Part shown: in pieces, positions 8,306-18,281 of the stretch
How the letters are laid out: every line of letters starts with the position of its first letter
Position numbering within the stretch: the stretch's first letter is position 1
NCBI RefSeq assembly: GCF_025847275.1
Contig: NZ_JAOZEV010000012.1
Coordinates: 62,001 to 126,000, forward strand
Direction of reading: 5' to 3'
DNA length: 64,000 nucleotides
Source: Flavobacterium frigoritolerans
GTDB taxonomy: Bacteria > Bacteroidota > Bacteroidia > Flavobacteriales > Flavobacteriaceae
Made by a program: the position numbers and the translations under genes
Notes under the pieces: model-generated
The model's input: only the letters and a program-made list of their open reading frames with translations
Told to the model about the DNA's origin: nothing
Database searches by the model: none

Positions 8306-10315
8306 ATGAATACTGCATTTATAAAAAGCCAAATAATTATTATTATACTTTGCTTTATAACAAGCAAATCATTTGCACAACAAAATAATCGCTGGAAAAT
8401 AAACAAAGAAGGTGATATTTCATGGAATATTAATAATATACCACATGATGATCATATCGAAATGAGCGGAAAGAAAATTTCTTGTGTAATCCGATATGGG
8501 GTTGCTGCCGACAGTTCTTTCCATGCTACGCGAAGCTTAGTCTGGCCGATGTTAAGAACAATTCCTAATAATACTCATGCAAGCCTTACACGTAGATTTG
8601 CGCAAGATTATTTAAAATTGGTTACCATTAATAATAGGCCTATTGAGAATGAAAAAGTAGTTTCGATTACCCTTAACGGAACTGTATTCGTTAAAAGTAA
8701 AGTAGGAAAGATGCTTGAATTAACTAGGGCTTATTTTCCAACAACTACATTGGCTGGTTATTGCGAAATATATACCATCAAAAATAGTTCACAAAAAGAA
8801 GTTTCTGTAGAGATACCAAAATCAAACACAATTTATAATACAGATCCAATTAAAGGAATTGAAGGTAGTTATACTATTCAATCTAAAGTTTTAAATGAAG
8901 GATATTATAATGTAAAACCTAATGATGTAATTAGTTTTTCTGTTTTTTATTTTGCTAGTAAAGCAAATGAATTAGTACCAGAAGTGGATGTAAATAATGA
9001 AAAAACAAAGCGCCTTGAATTGGTTCAGGAACTATCTAATAAGTTGGTATTAGAAACACCTGATACGGTATTGAATACAGAATTCGCTTTTGCAAAACTA
9101 AGGTCAGCCGAAAGTATTTTTGAAACCAAAGGAGGGCCAATGCATGGTCCGGGTGGTGAAGCCTATTATGCAGCAATTTGGGCAAATGATGAAGCAGAAT
9201 ATATTGGACCCTTTTTTCCATTTTTAGGTTATGATTATGGCAACAAAGCTTCTTTAAATGCATACCTTCATTTTGCACGATTCATTAATAAAGAATACAA
9301 ACCGATACCAAGCTCCATTATTGCTGAAGGTACAGATATTTGGGATGGTGCTGGTGATCGGGGAGATGCAGCTATGATTGCTTATGGAGCTGGACGTTAT
9401 GCTCTTGCAAAAGGTAGTAGCGCGGAGGCTAAACAATTATGGCCATTGATAGAATGGTGTCTTGAATATTGTAATTTAAAGTTAAATTCGGAAGGAGTCG
9501 TTGTATCAGATTCGGATGAATTAGAAGGTCGTTTTCCTGCAGGAAAAGCCAACCTAAACACTTCGGCATTGTATTATGATGCACTGAATTCAGCTATTTA
9601 TTTAGGAGAAACTTTAGGGAAGGATAAAGCAAAATTAGCAGTTTATAAGGGACAAGCTAAAAAAATAAAACTAGCCATTGAAAGCTATTTTGGTTCTAAA
9701 ATAGAAGGATTTGAAACCTATAAATATTATAAAGAAAATGATGTTCTGCGTGCTTGGATTTGTACTCCATTAGCAATGGGAATTTACAATAGAAAACAAG
9801 GAACTATTGCAGCATTATTTTCTCCAAAATTATGGACACAAGATGGTCTTGCTAGCCTTTCGGGGGATAAAACATTTTGGGACAGATCTACTCTATATGC
9901 TCTAAGGGGTGTATTGGCTGCTGGAGAAACAGAAAAAGCGATTGATTTTTTGCATTACTATTCAACACGTCGTTTATTGGGTGATCATGTTCCATATCCA
10001 GTAGAAGCTTACCCAGAAGGCAATCAACGCCATCTTTCGGCAGAAAGTGGATTGTATTGTAGAGTTTTTACCGAAGGCTTGTTTGGTATTCGTCCAACAG
10101 GCTTAAATAGCTTTAATTTTACACCTCGACTTCCGCAATCGTGGCCAGTAATGAGTTTACGACATATTAATGCATTTGGTCAAGACTTTGATATTGTAGT
10201 TAAAAGAGAAAGTAAAAAATTAAAAGTAACAGTTTCTAGTAAAAATAAAATATGGCTAGATAAATTGATTAATGATGGAGCCACTATTGAAGTGACATTT
10301 GATAAACGATTGTAA
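8306..10315 (+). CDS. Exported six-hairpin (alpha/alpha)6 glycosidase-like protein
   Basis: 669 residues with a signal peptide ending KSFAQ. The N-terminal third is beta-rich. From about residue 265 the sequence is helical, with Trp/Asp/Glu-rich segments typical of (alpha/alpha)6-barrel glycosidases: GPGGEAYYAAIWANDEAEY, AEGTDIWDGAGDRGDAAM and DSDELEGRFPAGKANLNTS. Near the end, GDHVPYPVEAYPEG and HLSAESGLYCR form further loop motifs. I cannot name the GH family. Acidic residues in NDEAEY or SDELEG are candidates for catalysis. Pairing with the GH27 gene suggests removal of galactose and processing of the underlying glycan. Confidence 0.7.
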   Translation: MNTAFIKSQIIIIILCFITSKSFAQQNNRWKINKEGDISWNINNIPHDDHIEMSGKKISCVIRYGVAADSSFHATRSLVWPMLRTIPNNTHASLTRRFAQDYLKLVTINNRPIENEKVVSITLNGTVFVKSKVGKMLELTRAYFPTTTLAGYCEIYTIKNSSQKEVSVEIPKSNTIYNTDPIKGIEGSYTIQSKVLNEGYYNVKPNDVISFSVFYFASKANELVPEVDVNNEKTKRLELVQELSNKLVLETPDTVLNTEFAFAKLRSAESIFETKGGPMHGPGGEAYYAAIWANDEAEYIGPFFPFLGYDYGNKASLNAYLHFARFINKEYKPIPSSIIAEGTDIWDGAGDRGDAAMIAYGAGRYALAKGSSAEAKQLWPLIEWCLEYCNLKLNSEGVVVSDSDELEGRFPAGKANLNTSALYYDALNSAIYLGETLGKDKAKLAVYKGQAKKIKLAIESYFGSKIEGFETYKYYKENDVLRAWICTPLAMGIYNRKQGTIAALFSPKLWTQDGLASLSGDKTFWDRSTLYALRGVLAAGETEKAIDFLHYYSTRRLLGDHVPYPVEAYPEGNQRHLSAESGLYCRVFTEGLFGIRPTGLNSFNFTPRLPQSWPVMSLRHINAFGQDFDIVVKRESKKLKVTVSSKNKIWLDKLINDGATIEVTFDKRL

Positions 10316-10360
10316 TAAATTGTTGACTCTTATTGTCATTAAATTAAAACTAATAAAACA

Positions 10361-11194
10361 TCAATTACTTAATCCAATTCTATACGCTTTAAGAGTAAGT
10401 TCTTTGTGTCGTTTGAAAAACTTATTGATATGACTTTCGTCAGCAAATCCAAATTCATCTGCTATTTCATGCACCCTTTTGTCACTGAAACGCAATCGAT
10501 GCTCTATTAGTCGGATGCGATAAGAAGATATATATTCCTGTATCGATTCGTTGCATTGCTTTCGGAAGTAGCTCCCGAGATAGGTGGCTGATAAGCCAAA
10601 TTTTTCAGCAATCACAGCTACTTTCAAAAATTCTGGTTGACGTATATGCTCTTGGATATAATCTAATATTTGTAATATGCGAATATCAGCATTGGGTGAG
10701 ATGCTCTGAGGTTTAATTATAGCTATGTTTCTGGCTGCAATAACAATAATAGCATTGACTAAATGACTTATAAGGTCTTCGGTGTACATTGTTTGATGCT
10801 CTGTAGCTTGTTGTAGATTTTGCATCAGTAAAGCGGTCATTTGTTTGTCATCATTATTTACAAGTACTGAACCCGATAAATGAGAGGCATAATATAAAAG
10901 ACACTCTATATGGTCTATGCTTTTCCATTGGTATTCCCTAATATAGCTTTCGCCAAAACGGACTACCATAAACTCACAGGTGCTTTCTAGATTAAACCCA
11001 TGAGAATCATTTGGTGTTATTAAAAACAAATCTCCTACAAGGTAAGGAAACGTATTTCCATTTACGGTATGATTCCCAGTGCCTGAGATAACGTAAACGA
11101 GCTCAAAAAAATTGAAGAGCCTGTCACGTAAAGGACATTCATCTACTTTCTCGTAGAATACTTCAAGCGATTGATAGATGTTTTCTCTAGCCAT
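10361..11194 (-). CDS. AraC family transcriptional regulator with cupin-like sensor domain
   Basis: 277 residues. The N-terminal half resembles an AraC-type cupin (NFFELVYVISGTGNHTVNGN, then DLFLITPNDSHGF). The C-terminal about 100 residues hold two HTH motifs (AVIAEKFGLSATYLGSYFRK and VHEIADEFGFADESHINKFF). The gene is divergent from the oxidoreductase operon starting at 11281 with only 86 bp between, so it is the natural candidate regulator of that operon. Its stop faces the glycosidase pair convergently, 45 bp away. Confidence 0.88.
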   Translation of the reverse strand: MARENIYQSLEVFYEKVDECPLRDRLFNFFELVYVISGTGNHTVNGNTFPYLVGDLFLITPNDSHGFNLESTCEFMVVRFGESYIREYQWKSIDHIECLLYYASHLSGSVLVNNDDKQMTALLMQNLQQATEHQTMYTEDLISHLVNAIIVIAARNIAIIKPQSISPNADIRILQILDYIQEHIRQPEFLKVAVIAEKFGLSATYLGSYFRKQCNESIQEYISSYRIRLIEHRLRFSDKRVHEIADEFGFADESHINKFFKRHKELTLKAYRIGLSN

Positions 11195-11280
11195 ATTGCA
11201 AAGATACCCGAATAAGCTTTAATTGTACCTGTTTTTATTCTTTTTACCAGTCTATTTTTGCTTAAATAAATATAAGTAGT

Positions 11281-12228
11281 ATGAAGGCAATTGTATTAGA
11301 AAAGTTTGGAGGCACTGAGAATCTTGTCTATAAAGACATCAATAAACCAGAAATAAAAGAAAATGAAGTACTCATTAGAGTAAAGGCAATTAGTATTAAT
11401 CCAGTAGATGTAAAAGTTCGTAGTCGTCAGGCTCCACTTGCTGAAGAATTGGTTAAATATAATCCATTGATTTTGGGATGGGATATTTCGGGCGAAGTTG
11501 TTGAAATAGGTAATGAAGTTACTAGATTTCAAATTGGCGATGAAGTATTTGGCATGGTAAATTTTGTAGGACATGGCAGAGGATATGCTGAATATGTAGC
11601 AGCACTCGAGGAGCATCTTGCACTAAAGCCTAAAAACATCAGTCATGTTGAAGCTGCAGCAAGTACTTTAGCAGCATTAACAGCTTGGCAAGCATTTGAG
11701 TATTATGGAAAATTAAGACCAAAAGACAAGGTCCTCATTCATGCTGCTTCGGGTGGTGTAGGACATTTTGCAGTACAGATTGCGAAGCATATTGGCGCTT
11801 ACGTTATTGCTACATCATCAGCTTCTAATCGTGATTTTATTCTTAAGTTGGGTGCAGACGAGCATATTGATTATCAAACAACTCATTTTGAAGAAGTACT
11901 TAATGATATTGATTTTGTATTGGAATCTGTTGGAGGAGAGAATTTTCAAAAATCAGTACAAGTATTAAAACAATTTGGAACCATTGTTACATTACCCTCA
12001 GGACATACGAAAGAAGATGAGTTAAAAGCTAAAGAAAAAAACTTACATGCTTGCTATTTTATGGCTGTATATTCTAGCGGTCAAGACATGCAACATATTG
12101 CTTCTTTGTTAGAAAATGGAGTACTGAAACCTTATGTTTCTCACATTTTTGAATTTGATGAAATGGCAAAAGCGCATCTACAAATTGAAACGGGGCGTAC
12201 AGTGGGTAAAGTTGTGGTAAAATTATAA
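11281..12228 (+). CDS. Zinc-independent MDR family NADP-dependent oxidoreductase
   Basis: 315 residues of the quinone oxidoreductase branch of medium-chain dehydrogenases. GroES-like N-terminal domain (VKAISINPVDVKVRS, LGWDISGEVVEIG) and a Rossmann segment AASGGVGHFAVQIAKHIGAY with GGVG as the NADPH-binding turn. Structural-zinc cysteines are absent, as expected for this branch. Likely reduces quinones or unsaturated carbonyls. First gene of a three-gene unit: the esterase starts 12 bp later. Confidence 0.9.
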   Translation: MKAIVLEKFGGTENLVYKDINKPEIKENEVLIRVKAISINPVDVKVRSRQAPLAEELVKYNPLILGWDISGEVVEIGNEVTRFQIGDEVFGMVNFVGHGRGYAEYVAALEEHLALKPKNISHVEAAASTLAALTAWQAFEYYGKLRPKDKVLIHAASGGVGHFAVQIAKHIGAYVIATSSASNRDFILKLGADEHIDYQTTHFEEVLNDIDFVLESVGGENFQKSVQVLKQFGTIVTLPSGHTKEDELKAKEKNLHACYFMAVYSSGQDMQHIASLLENGVLKPYVSHIFEFDEMAKAHLQIETGRTVGKVVVKL

Positions 12229-12240
12229 TACAATTGAGAT

Positions 12241-13206
12241 ATGGAAAATATAATAAAAAAGATAGATCCTGATCTTTGGAAAGCCATTCTTGACAGTCCG
12301 TTTAACCAAATAGATTATGAAGACTTATTGAAGAATAATCCTGAAAAAATCATAAATGAGGAAATGCTTGTAACGTTAAATGAAGAACCTCTTGTAGTTC
12401 CAGAACGACTTAATGTTGAGGATATTCAGATTCCATCTTATGATAAATCAAGAAAAATCAGATTGAGAACATACAGACCAAAAGGAGAACAAGATTTACC
12501 TGTATTACTATATTTTCATGGAGGTGCTTTTATATATGGTACTCCCGAACAATACGATTTTATATTCTTTCAGTTGGCTCTGGATATAGATATGCTAATT
12601 GTTTCTGTCGATTATCGTTTGGCTCCTGAGCATCCATTTCCAGCGGCTATCGAAGATGGATATGATGCGTTATTATGGTTGTCTAAACATGCAGATAATA
12701 TAAAAGGAAATAAAAATAATATCCTAATAGGAGGGAGTAGTGCCGGAGGGACAATTGCGGCATCGGTCACGCATTTAGCAAGGGATAAAAAAGAAATAGA
12801 AATCAGACATCAGTTTTTATTATATCCTCCAATGAGCCATATTTTACAAACACCATCTATGAATGAATTAGCAAATGCACCTATGCAAACTAAAAATGCA
12901 GCGGAATGGATGTGGAAGCATTACTTACAGCATTACATGACAGAACCACCTAAATATGCAGTTCCGTTATTAGAAGATAATTTTAATAATTTACCAGATG
13001 CAACTATTATAGTCTGTGAGTTAGATCCGCTGAAAGATGAAGGAAAAATGTATGCACAAAAATTAGAAGAAGCAGGCAGTATTGTTAATTTATTGGAAAT
13101 AAAAGGAGCTGTACATGCTTTTGATTTTTTTCCAAGCTCATTATCAGCTATTTTTTATCGTCAACAAATTGAATTATTCAAACAAATTTTAAATCAAGAA
13201 GAATGA
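12241..13206 (+). CDS. Alpha/beta hydrolase, hormone-sensitive lipase family esterase
   Basis: 321 residues. HGGAF (93-97) is the oxyanion-hole motif of this family and GSSAG (165-169) the nucleophile elbow with S167. D262 in CELDPLKDEG and H292 in GAVHAF complete the triad. No signal peptide, so cytoplasmic. It probably hydrolyses short acyl esters. The stop overlaps the start of the next gene by 4 bp, indicating translational coupling. Confidence 0.9.
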   Translation: MENIIKKIDPDLWKAILDSPFNQIDYEDLLKNNPEKIINEEMLVTLNEEPLVVPERLNVEDIQIPSYDKSRKIRLRTYRPKGEQDLPVLLYFHGGAFIYGTPEQYDFIFFQLALDIDMLIVSVDYRLAPEHPFPAAIEDGYDALLWLSKHADNIKGNKNNILIGGSSAGGTIAASVTHLARDKKEIEIRHQFLLYPPMSHILQTPSMNELANAPMQTKNAAEWMWKHYLQHYMTEPPKYAVPLLEDNFNNLPDATIIVCELDPLKDEGKMYAQKLEEAGSIVNLLEIKGAVHAFDFFPSSLSAIFYRQQIELFKQILNQEE

Positions 13207-13799
13207 AAAAGATAGTAGTTATTAATGGACATCCTGACAAGAATAGTTTTAACAGTGCGATTGCCCATTCATATACAAAATCGGCATTGGATGCTGGTTC
13301 AGAAGTACGGTATATTGCCATTGGAGAGATGGATTTTAATCCTAATTTACAGTTTGGTTATAAACAAAGGATGGAGCTAGAACCAGATTTGATAAAAGCA
13401 TTAGAAGACATTAAATGGAGTAATCATCAGGTTTGGATACATCCTATATGGTGGCTCGGCATGCCAGCAATTATGAAAGGATTTTTTGATAGGGCATTCT
13501 TACCAGGTATTACTTTTAAAAGTAATAAAGGCTATGTAAGTGAGGGATTATTAAGTGGTAAAACAGGTAGAATCATTACAACAGCTGGCGATTTATCTGA
13601 AGTTGATTACGAAAATATTTATAAGTCAAGCGGACTCGTTCAATTAAAAAATGGCATTCTTGAATATTGCGGAGTTTCTTCGATTGAGAGTAATTTTATA
13701 GGACCTCTTTATGAATTAGATGAAAGTGAGAAGAAAATGTGGATAGGAAAAATAGAAGACCTGGCTAGAGCAGATTCAGTAACAAAGGAGTTGATTTGA
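13203..13799 (+). CDS. NAD(P)H-dependent quinone oxidoreductase, flavodoxin-2 family
   Basis: 198 residues of the MdaB/KefF/NQO1 group. The FMN-binding N-terminus is VVINGHPDKNSFNSAIAHSY, and the family loop is WIHPIWWLGMPAIMKGFFDR. It should carry out two-electron reduction of quinones. Third gene of the operon after the MDR oxidoreductase and the esterase, all consistent with detoxifying reactive carbonyl or quinone compounds. A tiny frame begins on its stop codon (TGATG). Confidence 0.9.
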   Translation: MKKIVVINGHPDKNSFNSAIAHSYTKSALDAGSEVRYIAIGEMDFNPNLQFGYKQRMELEPDLIKALEDIKWSNHQVWIHPIWWLGMPAIMKGFFDRAFLPGITFKSNKGYVSEGLLSGKTGRIITTAGDLSEVDYENIYKSSGLVQLKNGILEYCGVSSIESNFIGPLYELDESEKKMWIGKIEDLARADSVTKELI

Positions 13800-13870
13800 T
13801 GAATTCTTGGCGAAGTTTTGAAGATTGGATTATTAATGTTGTAAAAGCAAGAGGGGAAGATTCATTGTAA
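13799..13870 (+). CDS. Possible 23-codon micro-ORF or gene remnant
   Basis: Starts on the stop of the quinone reductase (TGATG overlap) and reads MNSWRSFEDWIINVVKARGE then DSL before TAA. The composition (two Trp, Phe, clean amphipathic pattern) looks protein-like. It may be the end of a once longer gene fused to this operon, or a translated micro-ORF. No function can be assigned. Confidence 0.25.
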   Translation: MNSWRSFEDWIINVVKARGEDSL

Positions 13871-13880
13871 ATTTGATATA

Positions 13881-13911
13881 AAAAAACGGAGATATCAATT
13901 GATACCTCCGT
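13881..13911 (-). terminator. Terminator of the SusC1-SusD1 transcript (possibly two-way)
   Basis: An 11-bp stem with one mismatch (ACGGAGATATC / GATACCTCCGT) around AATT, with A6 on the plus strand giving a T run for the minus strand. It lies between the converging oxidoreductase operon and susD1. Confidence 0.7.
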
Positions 13912-13922
13912 CTTAGATGTTC

Positions 13923-15200
13923 TTATATTGCAGGGTCAGTAGGTGTATTTGAGTTGTTGTTTCTTTCAGAATCGGGATAAGGATACCAATTACGGTTTCT
14001 CTCGGCTCCAACAGTTCCGGCAGCGGGGCGTTCAAATCTTCTACTGTCTTCCAATTTTAAACCAGACATATACATTTCGATACAGCGGTTTCTGTAAATT
14101 TCGGTTAAAATACTTGTTTTCGTAATCGCTCCAGTATATGGAGCAAGATTGGCACCAATTCCGTAAGCATCAGCAGCGGCTGTTTTGGTCAAAACTTTAT
14201 TCAACTCAATGATGGCTTGTGGTAAATTTTCCTTTCGGGCATACGATTCTGCTAAAATTAGCATCATTTCTCCGGGTAAATAAACAGGTATTGATTTAAC
14301 ATTAGAATCAAAAAAGCCTGTTGCCGTTGTAGGGTTTGAGCCTGGTTTAATATAAAAATTCAATCTTCCATCAGAATTTGAAGGAGCTAAACTAGCTGGT
14401 AATCCAAGAGTTAAATCAACAGGTTGAAATACGTTGTTGGTGGTTATAGAAATATAAGCTATTGGGTTAGGGCTAATTTGATCGAAGGCAAATATCGATT
14501 TTGAAGTAAGATCAACCATATTGGCGTATTTGATGGCGTTATCATTGTCTCCAGCCATTAAATAGGTTCTTGCTAAAAGCGCATAAACGGTATTTTTATA
14601 GTTAATTCCACTTACTAATTCTGTAAATCCAGTTGCTTTGTCAAGATACGGTTCAGTTGTTTTTAAGATTTTGATAGCCTCGTCTAATACCTCAGTTCTG
14701 GAATTAAAGGTTGCATTTTTCCCCGTTATTAAGGGTACACTTTGGAAATACTGCACGAGAGTAGTAAGAGCCATTGCCTTAAAAATAGTGGCATGAACCA
14801 AAACACTTGCTTTTTCATTTTCAGAAGTTAAAATAGCTACATGATCAATTACTTTTTGTGATTCAGCTTTAATTATAAGACACTGTGACCATAGATTATT
14901 TACAACCAAATTTCTAGTAGAAAGTACTTCGCCTCCAACCGAAAGTTCTCCCTCGTCAACATTTCCTGCATTTAGCAATCGTAGTTCTTTTGTTGTAAAT
15001 CCGCTACCTGTAATCGTATTGTAAACGGGACTTGTTCTATCGACTGTCCAGAGTAATTGCAATCCGTTTGCAGCACCAATGACACCTCCTCTGGTTTTAA
15101 AAACTAATTCTTGGGCTGGTTTGGTTGGATCTAAATAATCTTCGTTACAACTAGTTAAAAGTAGCGCAAGTGTTACTATTGGGATGAATATTTTTTTCAT
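13923..15200 (-). CDS. SusD/RagB family outer-membrane lipoprotein
   Basis: 425 residues. Lipoprotein signal with lipobox ending LLLTSC (Cys18). Alpha-helical TPR-like body (LLARTYLMAGDNDNAIKYAN, EMMLILAESYARKENLPQAI) and the C-terminal SusD pattern IYRNRCIEMYMSGLKLEDSR leading to NWYPYP. It is the surface lid that captures ligand for its SusC partner, which lies 15 bp upstream in transcription. No glycosidase or peptidase is adjacent, so the substrate is open. Confidence 0.93.
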   Translation of the reverse strand: MKKIFIPIVTLALLLTSCNEDYLDPTKPAQELVFKTRGGVIGAANGLQLLWTVDRTSPVYNTITGSGFTTKELRLLNAGNVDEGELSVGGEVLSTRNLVVNNLWSQCLIIKAESQKVIDHVAILTSENEKASVLVHATIFKAMALTTLVQYFQSVPLITGKNATFNSRTEVLDEAIKILKTTEPYLDKATGFTELVSGINYKNTVYALLARTYLMAGDNDNAIKYANMVDLTSKSIFAFDQISPNPIAYISITTNNVFQPVDLTLGLPASLAPSNSDGRLNFYIKPGSNPTTATGFFDSNVKSIPVYLPGEMMLILAESYARKENLPQAIIELNKVLTKTAAADAYGIGANLAPYTGAITKTSILTEIYRNRCIEMYMSGLKLEDSRRFERPAAGTVGAERNRNWYPYPDSERNNNSNTPTDPAI

Positions 15201-15215
15201 GATGTTTTTTTTAAA

Positions 15216-18200
15216 TTAAAATTGAAATTTTACTGCCAATGAATAGGAACTAGGAATTGGCACTGTTCCAAAATTGTATTTCGCAACTGAAGATTGCCCT
15301 CCAGAATTTGTCTCTGGATCAAAACTGGTGAAATTATCCCATGAAATCAGGTTTCTGCCACTTGCAGTAACAGTTAAGTCATCAAAGAACTTATTTATTT
15401 TTCCAAAAGAATAATTTAAAGATATTTCTCTTAGTTTAAGATAACTTCCATCAACAACTCTAAATTCTTCTATATTATAAATCGACCAAATATAACCACG
15501 TGGTAATTCTCCGTTAAGTTCCTGAGCAACAATTGTTCCTGATCCAACTCCTTGTCTGGTTCTGTAATCTGCATCAAAAACATCAACTCCCTGAACACCA
15601 TCGAATAATATGGATAGCCCAAATTTTTTGTAATTCAAATTAGCTCCAAACGAAATAATATAATCAGGATTTGGATTTCCAATTTGTTTATTCAAAATAG
15701 CTCCTTTCGGCTGTCCTGTAGCTTCATCTCTTTCTGCAACCCCTGTATTTGCATTACCTTTTTCAGTTTGAGGATATCCATCAGGAGTTAACAATAAACT
15801 ACCATCAGGATTTCTTGCAAAATAAGTACCATAAAAAATACCGATTGGTTTATCCATTTCAACAAAAACAGGAGCTCCGGCTAAATTACTATCTAATTTG
15901 AAACGTGTTTGTGGCAATCCTGTTACTTTATTTCTGTTGCTGCTGTAGTTCACAAAGGCATCAAGATGTAAGTTTTCTTTTTTGATAATATCATATTTAA
16001 GATTCACTTCAAATCCTCTATTATTCATTTGCCCAATGTTTTTAATAGTATTTGTAGCTCCTTCTGAAGCTGCTAATTGAACTGGTAATAATAAGTCATC
16101 AATGTCTGCATTGTAGTAGCTAAATGATAGGTTTAATCGGTCTTTTATAAAACCAAAATCACCTCCAATTTCATAAGTAACACTTTGTTCTGGTTTCAAA
16201 TCTAAATTTCCTTGTTTGAATCCTTCAATGGTAAAAGTACTGTTCCCTAAAAGCGTTCCTGTAGAATAATTGGTAAAACGTGCGTAAGGTTTGATAGCGG
16301 TTAAACTTCCCGATTTTCCCCATGAACCTCTAATTCTAACTGAGCTAACTACATTATGAATGCTTTCCATGAATTTTTCATCTGAAAGGACATAACTAAA
16401 ACTTGCTTTTGGATAAAATTGGGATCTGTTTTTACTAGAAAAAATAGTTGATGCATCTTGTCTTCCAGCTATTGTTACATATAATTTATCTTTGTAACCA
16501 AAGGTTTCCTGTAGATAATACCCCCATAAATTATATTTTGACTGGCTAGAGCTTGGCGACCCCGGAATTAAAGTGTTAAATGCATTTATGGTTTCTATAA
16601 ATGGTTTTAAATTACGTCCTTCAACTGCCACAAAATTATCACGATAGGTTTGGATATTATATCCTCCATAAGTTGTAGCTTTCCATTTGTCGTTAATATT
16701 CCAAACATATTTTAAATTCAAATCATTATTAAATTGTACAACTCTGTTGGTTGCTTCAGAAACATAACCATCATTGTAATAGGCTGGATTAACAATATAA
16801 GGATATCTCGGAATATATACGTTTCCTCTTTGGTTATAATTGTCAATACCAAAAATTAAATCGGCATTGAAATTTTTAAAAGGCACATAATTTAATTGTA
16901 TATCCGAAATAATACGATCTGTATTTTGTTTGATTTTAAAAGTTTCTATAATCGAGAGTGGATTAATTCTGTTAGGATCAACAGCTAATAAGTTGCCATT
17001 AGCATCTCTTTGGCTGATGTCATATATATTATTGGTAATATTTATTGAATTAATCGGACTCCAGAAAACATTTCCATCTGGCTTTTCATTTGAACTAGAG
17101 CTAATATAATTTAATCCGACTGTAGCAGATAGTTTTGAGTTGAAATCATGTTTCAATCTTACTTTTGCGCCTGTTCTTTTAAAGTCTGTATTTTTTATGA
17201 TTCCTTCGTTTACCAAATGCCCAAGTGAAGCAAAGTATTTTGTTTTTTCATCTCCACCTTGCATCGAAAAGTAGGTATCAGTTCCAATTCCAGTAGTAAA
17301 AATATCATCTTGATAATCATATCGTTGTACGCCAAAAGTTCTTGTCTCAAGATTCCTTCCTAATACACTTACAGTTGTTGGACTTGCTGGATTTCCTTGA
17401 ATTGGAAATAAAGCAGGAGAAGTACTTACGAACTGTTTGTCGGACATATTCAGGTTTAATTTTTTTCGAATTTGGTTTGATGTTACACTAGTTGAAAAGG
17501 TATATCTTGTTTCGCCGGCAACTCCTTTTTTGGTTGTTATTAAAACAACCCCATTAGCTGCTCTTGATCCATAGATTGCAGCGGCAGCTCCTCCATTTAA
17601 AACTTCAATACTTTGTATGTCGTTTGGGTTAATATCAGAAGATCTATTTTGACCAATCTGCATATTAGAGTTTCCAGTTGTTACATTTAAGTTTGTTACA
17701 TTGGTAGTTGCATTGTTTAAAACGACTCCATCAATAACGTATAATGGATCTGATGAACCTAATATAGATGAAGTTCCTCTAAGTTTAATACTGAAGCCTC
17801 CTGCAGGATCTCCAGAGTTTTGAGAAACTTGCGCACCCGCAATTTTACCTTGTAAAGCTGTCGAAAGCCCACCAGGCTGAGCTTTTACTAAGTCTTCACC
17901 TTTTAAGCTCGTGACTGCGTTACCAAGCTCTTTACGAGTGGCGCGAACTGTAGATCCTAATACAACAACTTCTGATAATGCATTGAGTTCTTCTGTCATT
18001 TTTAGATTAATGACGTCTGTGGTTGATGAAATTTTAATTTTTTTAGTTGAAAATCCGATAAAACTAAAAAGTAGCGTTTCATTGTCATTTACTAGAATGC
18101 TGAATTTCCCATCTAAATCGGTTACGGTACTCTTAGCTGTTCCTTCAACTAGGACAGATACCCCGGGCAGAGATAAACCGTCAGATTGGCTAGTAACTGT

Positions 18201-18281
18201 ACCAGTCACAGTTTTTGATTGGGCAAAAAGAGTTTGCGCAAACAAAATAATTCCAAATAAAATAAATAATTGTTTTCTCAT
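15216..18281 (-). CDS. SusC/RagA family TonB-dependent transporter
   Basis: 1021 residues. Signal peptide ends LFAQ, then a carboxypeptidase-regulatory-like domain (VTGTVTSQSDGLSLPGVSV), a plug domain containing PLYVIDGVVLNNAT and the SusC hallmark GSRAANGVVLITTKKG, and a 22-strand barrel ending in an aromatic residue (AVKFQF). It forms the pore of the SusCD complex with the next gene and imports an oligomer using TonB energy. No ECF sigma/anti-sigma pair is adjacent. The 328-bp upstream gap holds its promoter region. Confidence 0.95.
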   Translation of the reverse strand: MRKQLFILFGIILFAQTLFAQSKTVTGTVTSQSDGLSLPGVSVLVEGTAKSTVTDLDGKFSILVNDNETLLFSFIGFSTKKIKISSTTDVINLKMTEELNALSEVVVLGSTVRATRKELGNAVTSLKGEDLVKAQPGGLSTALQGKIAGAQVSQNSGDPAGGFSIKLRGTSSILGSSDPLYVIDGVVLNNATTNVTNLNVTTGNSNMQIGQNRSSDINPNDIQSIEVLNGGAAAAIYGSRAANGVVLITTKKGVAGETRYTFSTSVTSNQIRKKLNLNMSDKQFVSTSPALFPIQGNPASPTTVSVLGRNLETRTFGVQRYDYQDDIFTTGIGTDTYFSMQGGDEKTKYFASLGHLVNEGIIKNTDFKRTGAKVRLKHDFNSKLSATVGLNYISSSSNEKPDGNVFWSPINSINITNNIYDISQRDANGNLLAVDPNRINPLSIIETFKIKQNTDRIISDIQLNYVPFKNFNADLIFGIDNYNQRGNVYIPRYPYIVNPAYYNDGYVSEATNRVVQFNNDLNLKYVWNINDKWKATTYGGYNIQTYRDNFVAVEGRNLKPFIETINAFNTLIPGSPSSSQSKYNLWGYYLQETFGYKDKLYVTIAGRQDASTIFSSKNRSQFYPKASFSYVLSDEKFMESIHNVVSSVRIRGSWGKSGSLTAIKPYARFTNYSTGTLLGNSTFTIEGFKQGNLDLKPEQSVTYEIGGDFGFIKDRLNLSFSYYNADIDDLLLPVQLAASEGATNTIKNIGQMNNRGFEVNLKYDIIKKENLHLDAFVNYSSNRNKVTGLPQTRFKLDSNLAGAPVFVEMDKPIGIFYGTYFARNPDGSLLLTPDGYPQTEKGNANTGVAERDEATGQPKGAILNKQIGNPNPDYIISFGANLNYKKFGLSILFDGVQGVDVFDADYRTRQGVGSGTIVAQELNGELPRGYIWSIYNIEEFRVVDGSYLKLREISLNYSFGKINKFFDDLTVTASGRNLISWDNFTSFDPETNSGGQSSVAKYNFGTVPIPSSYSLAVKFQF

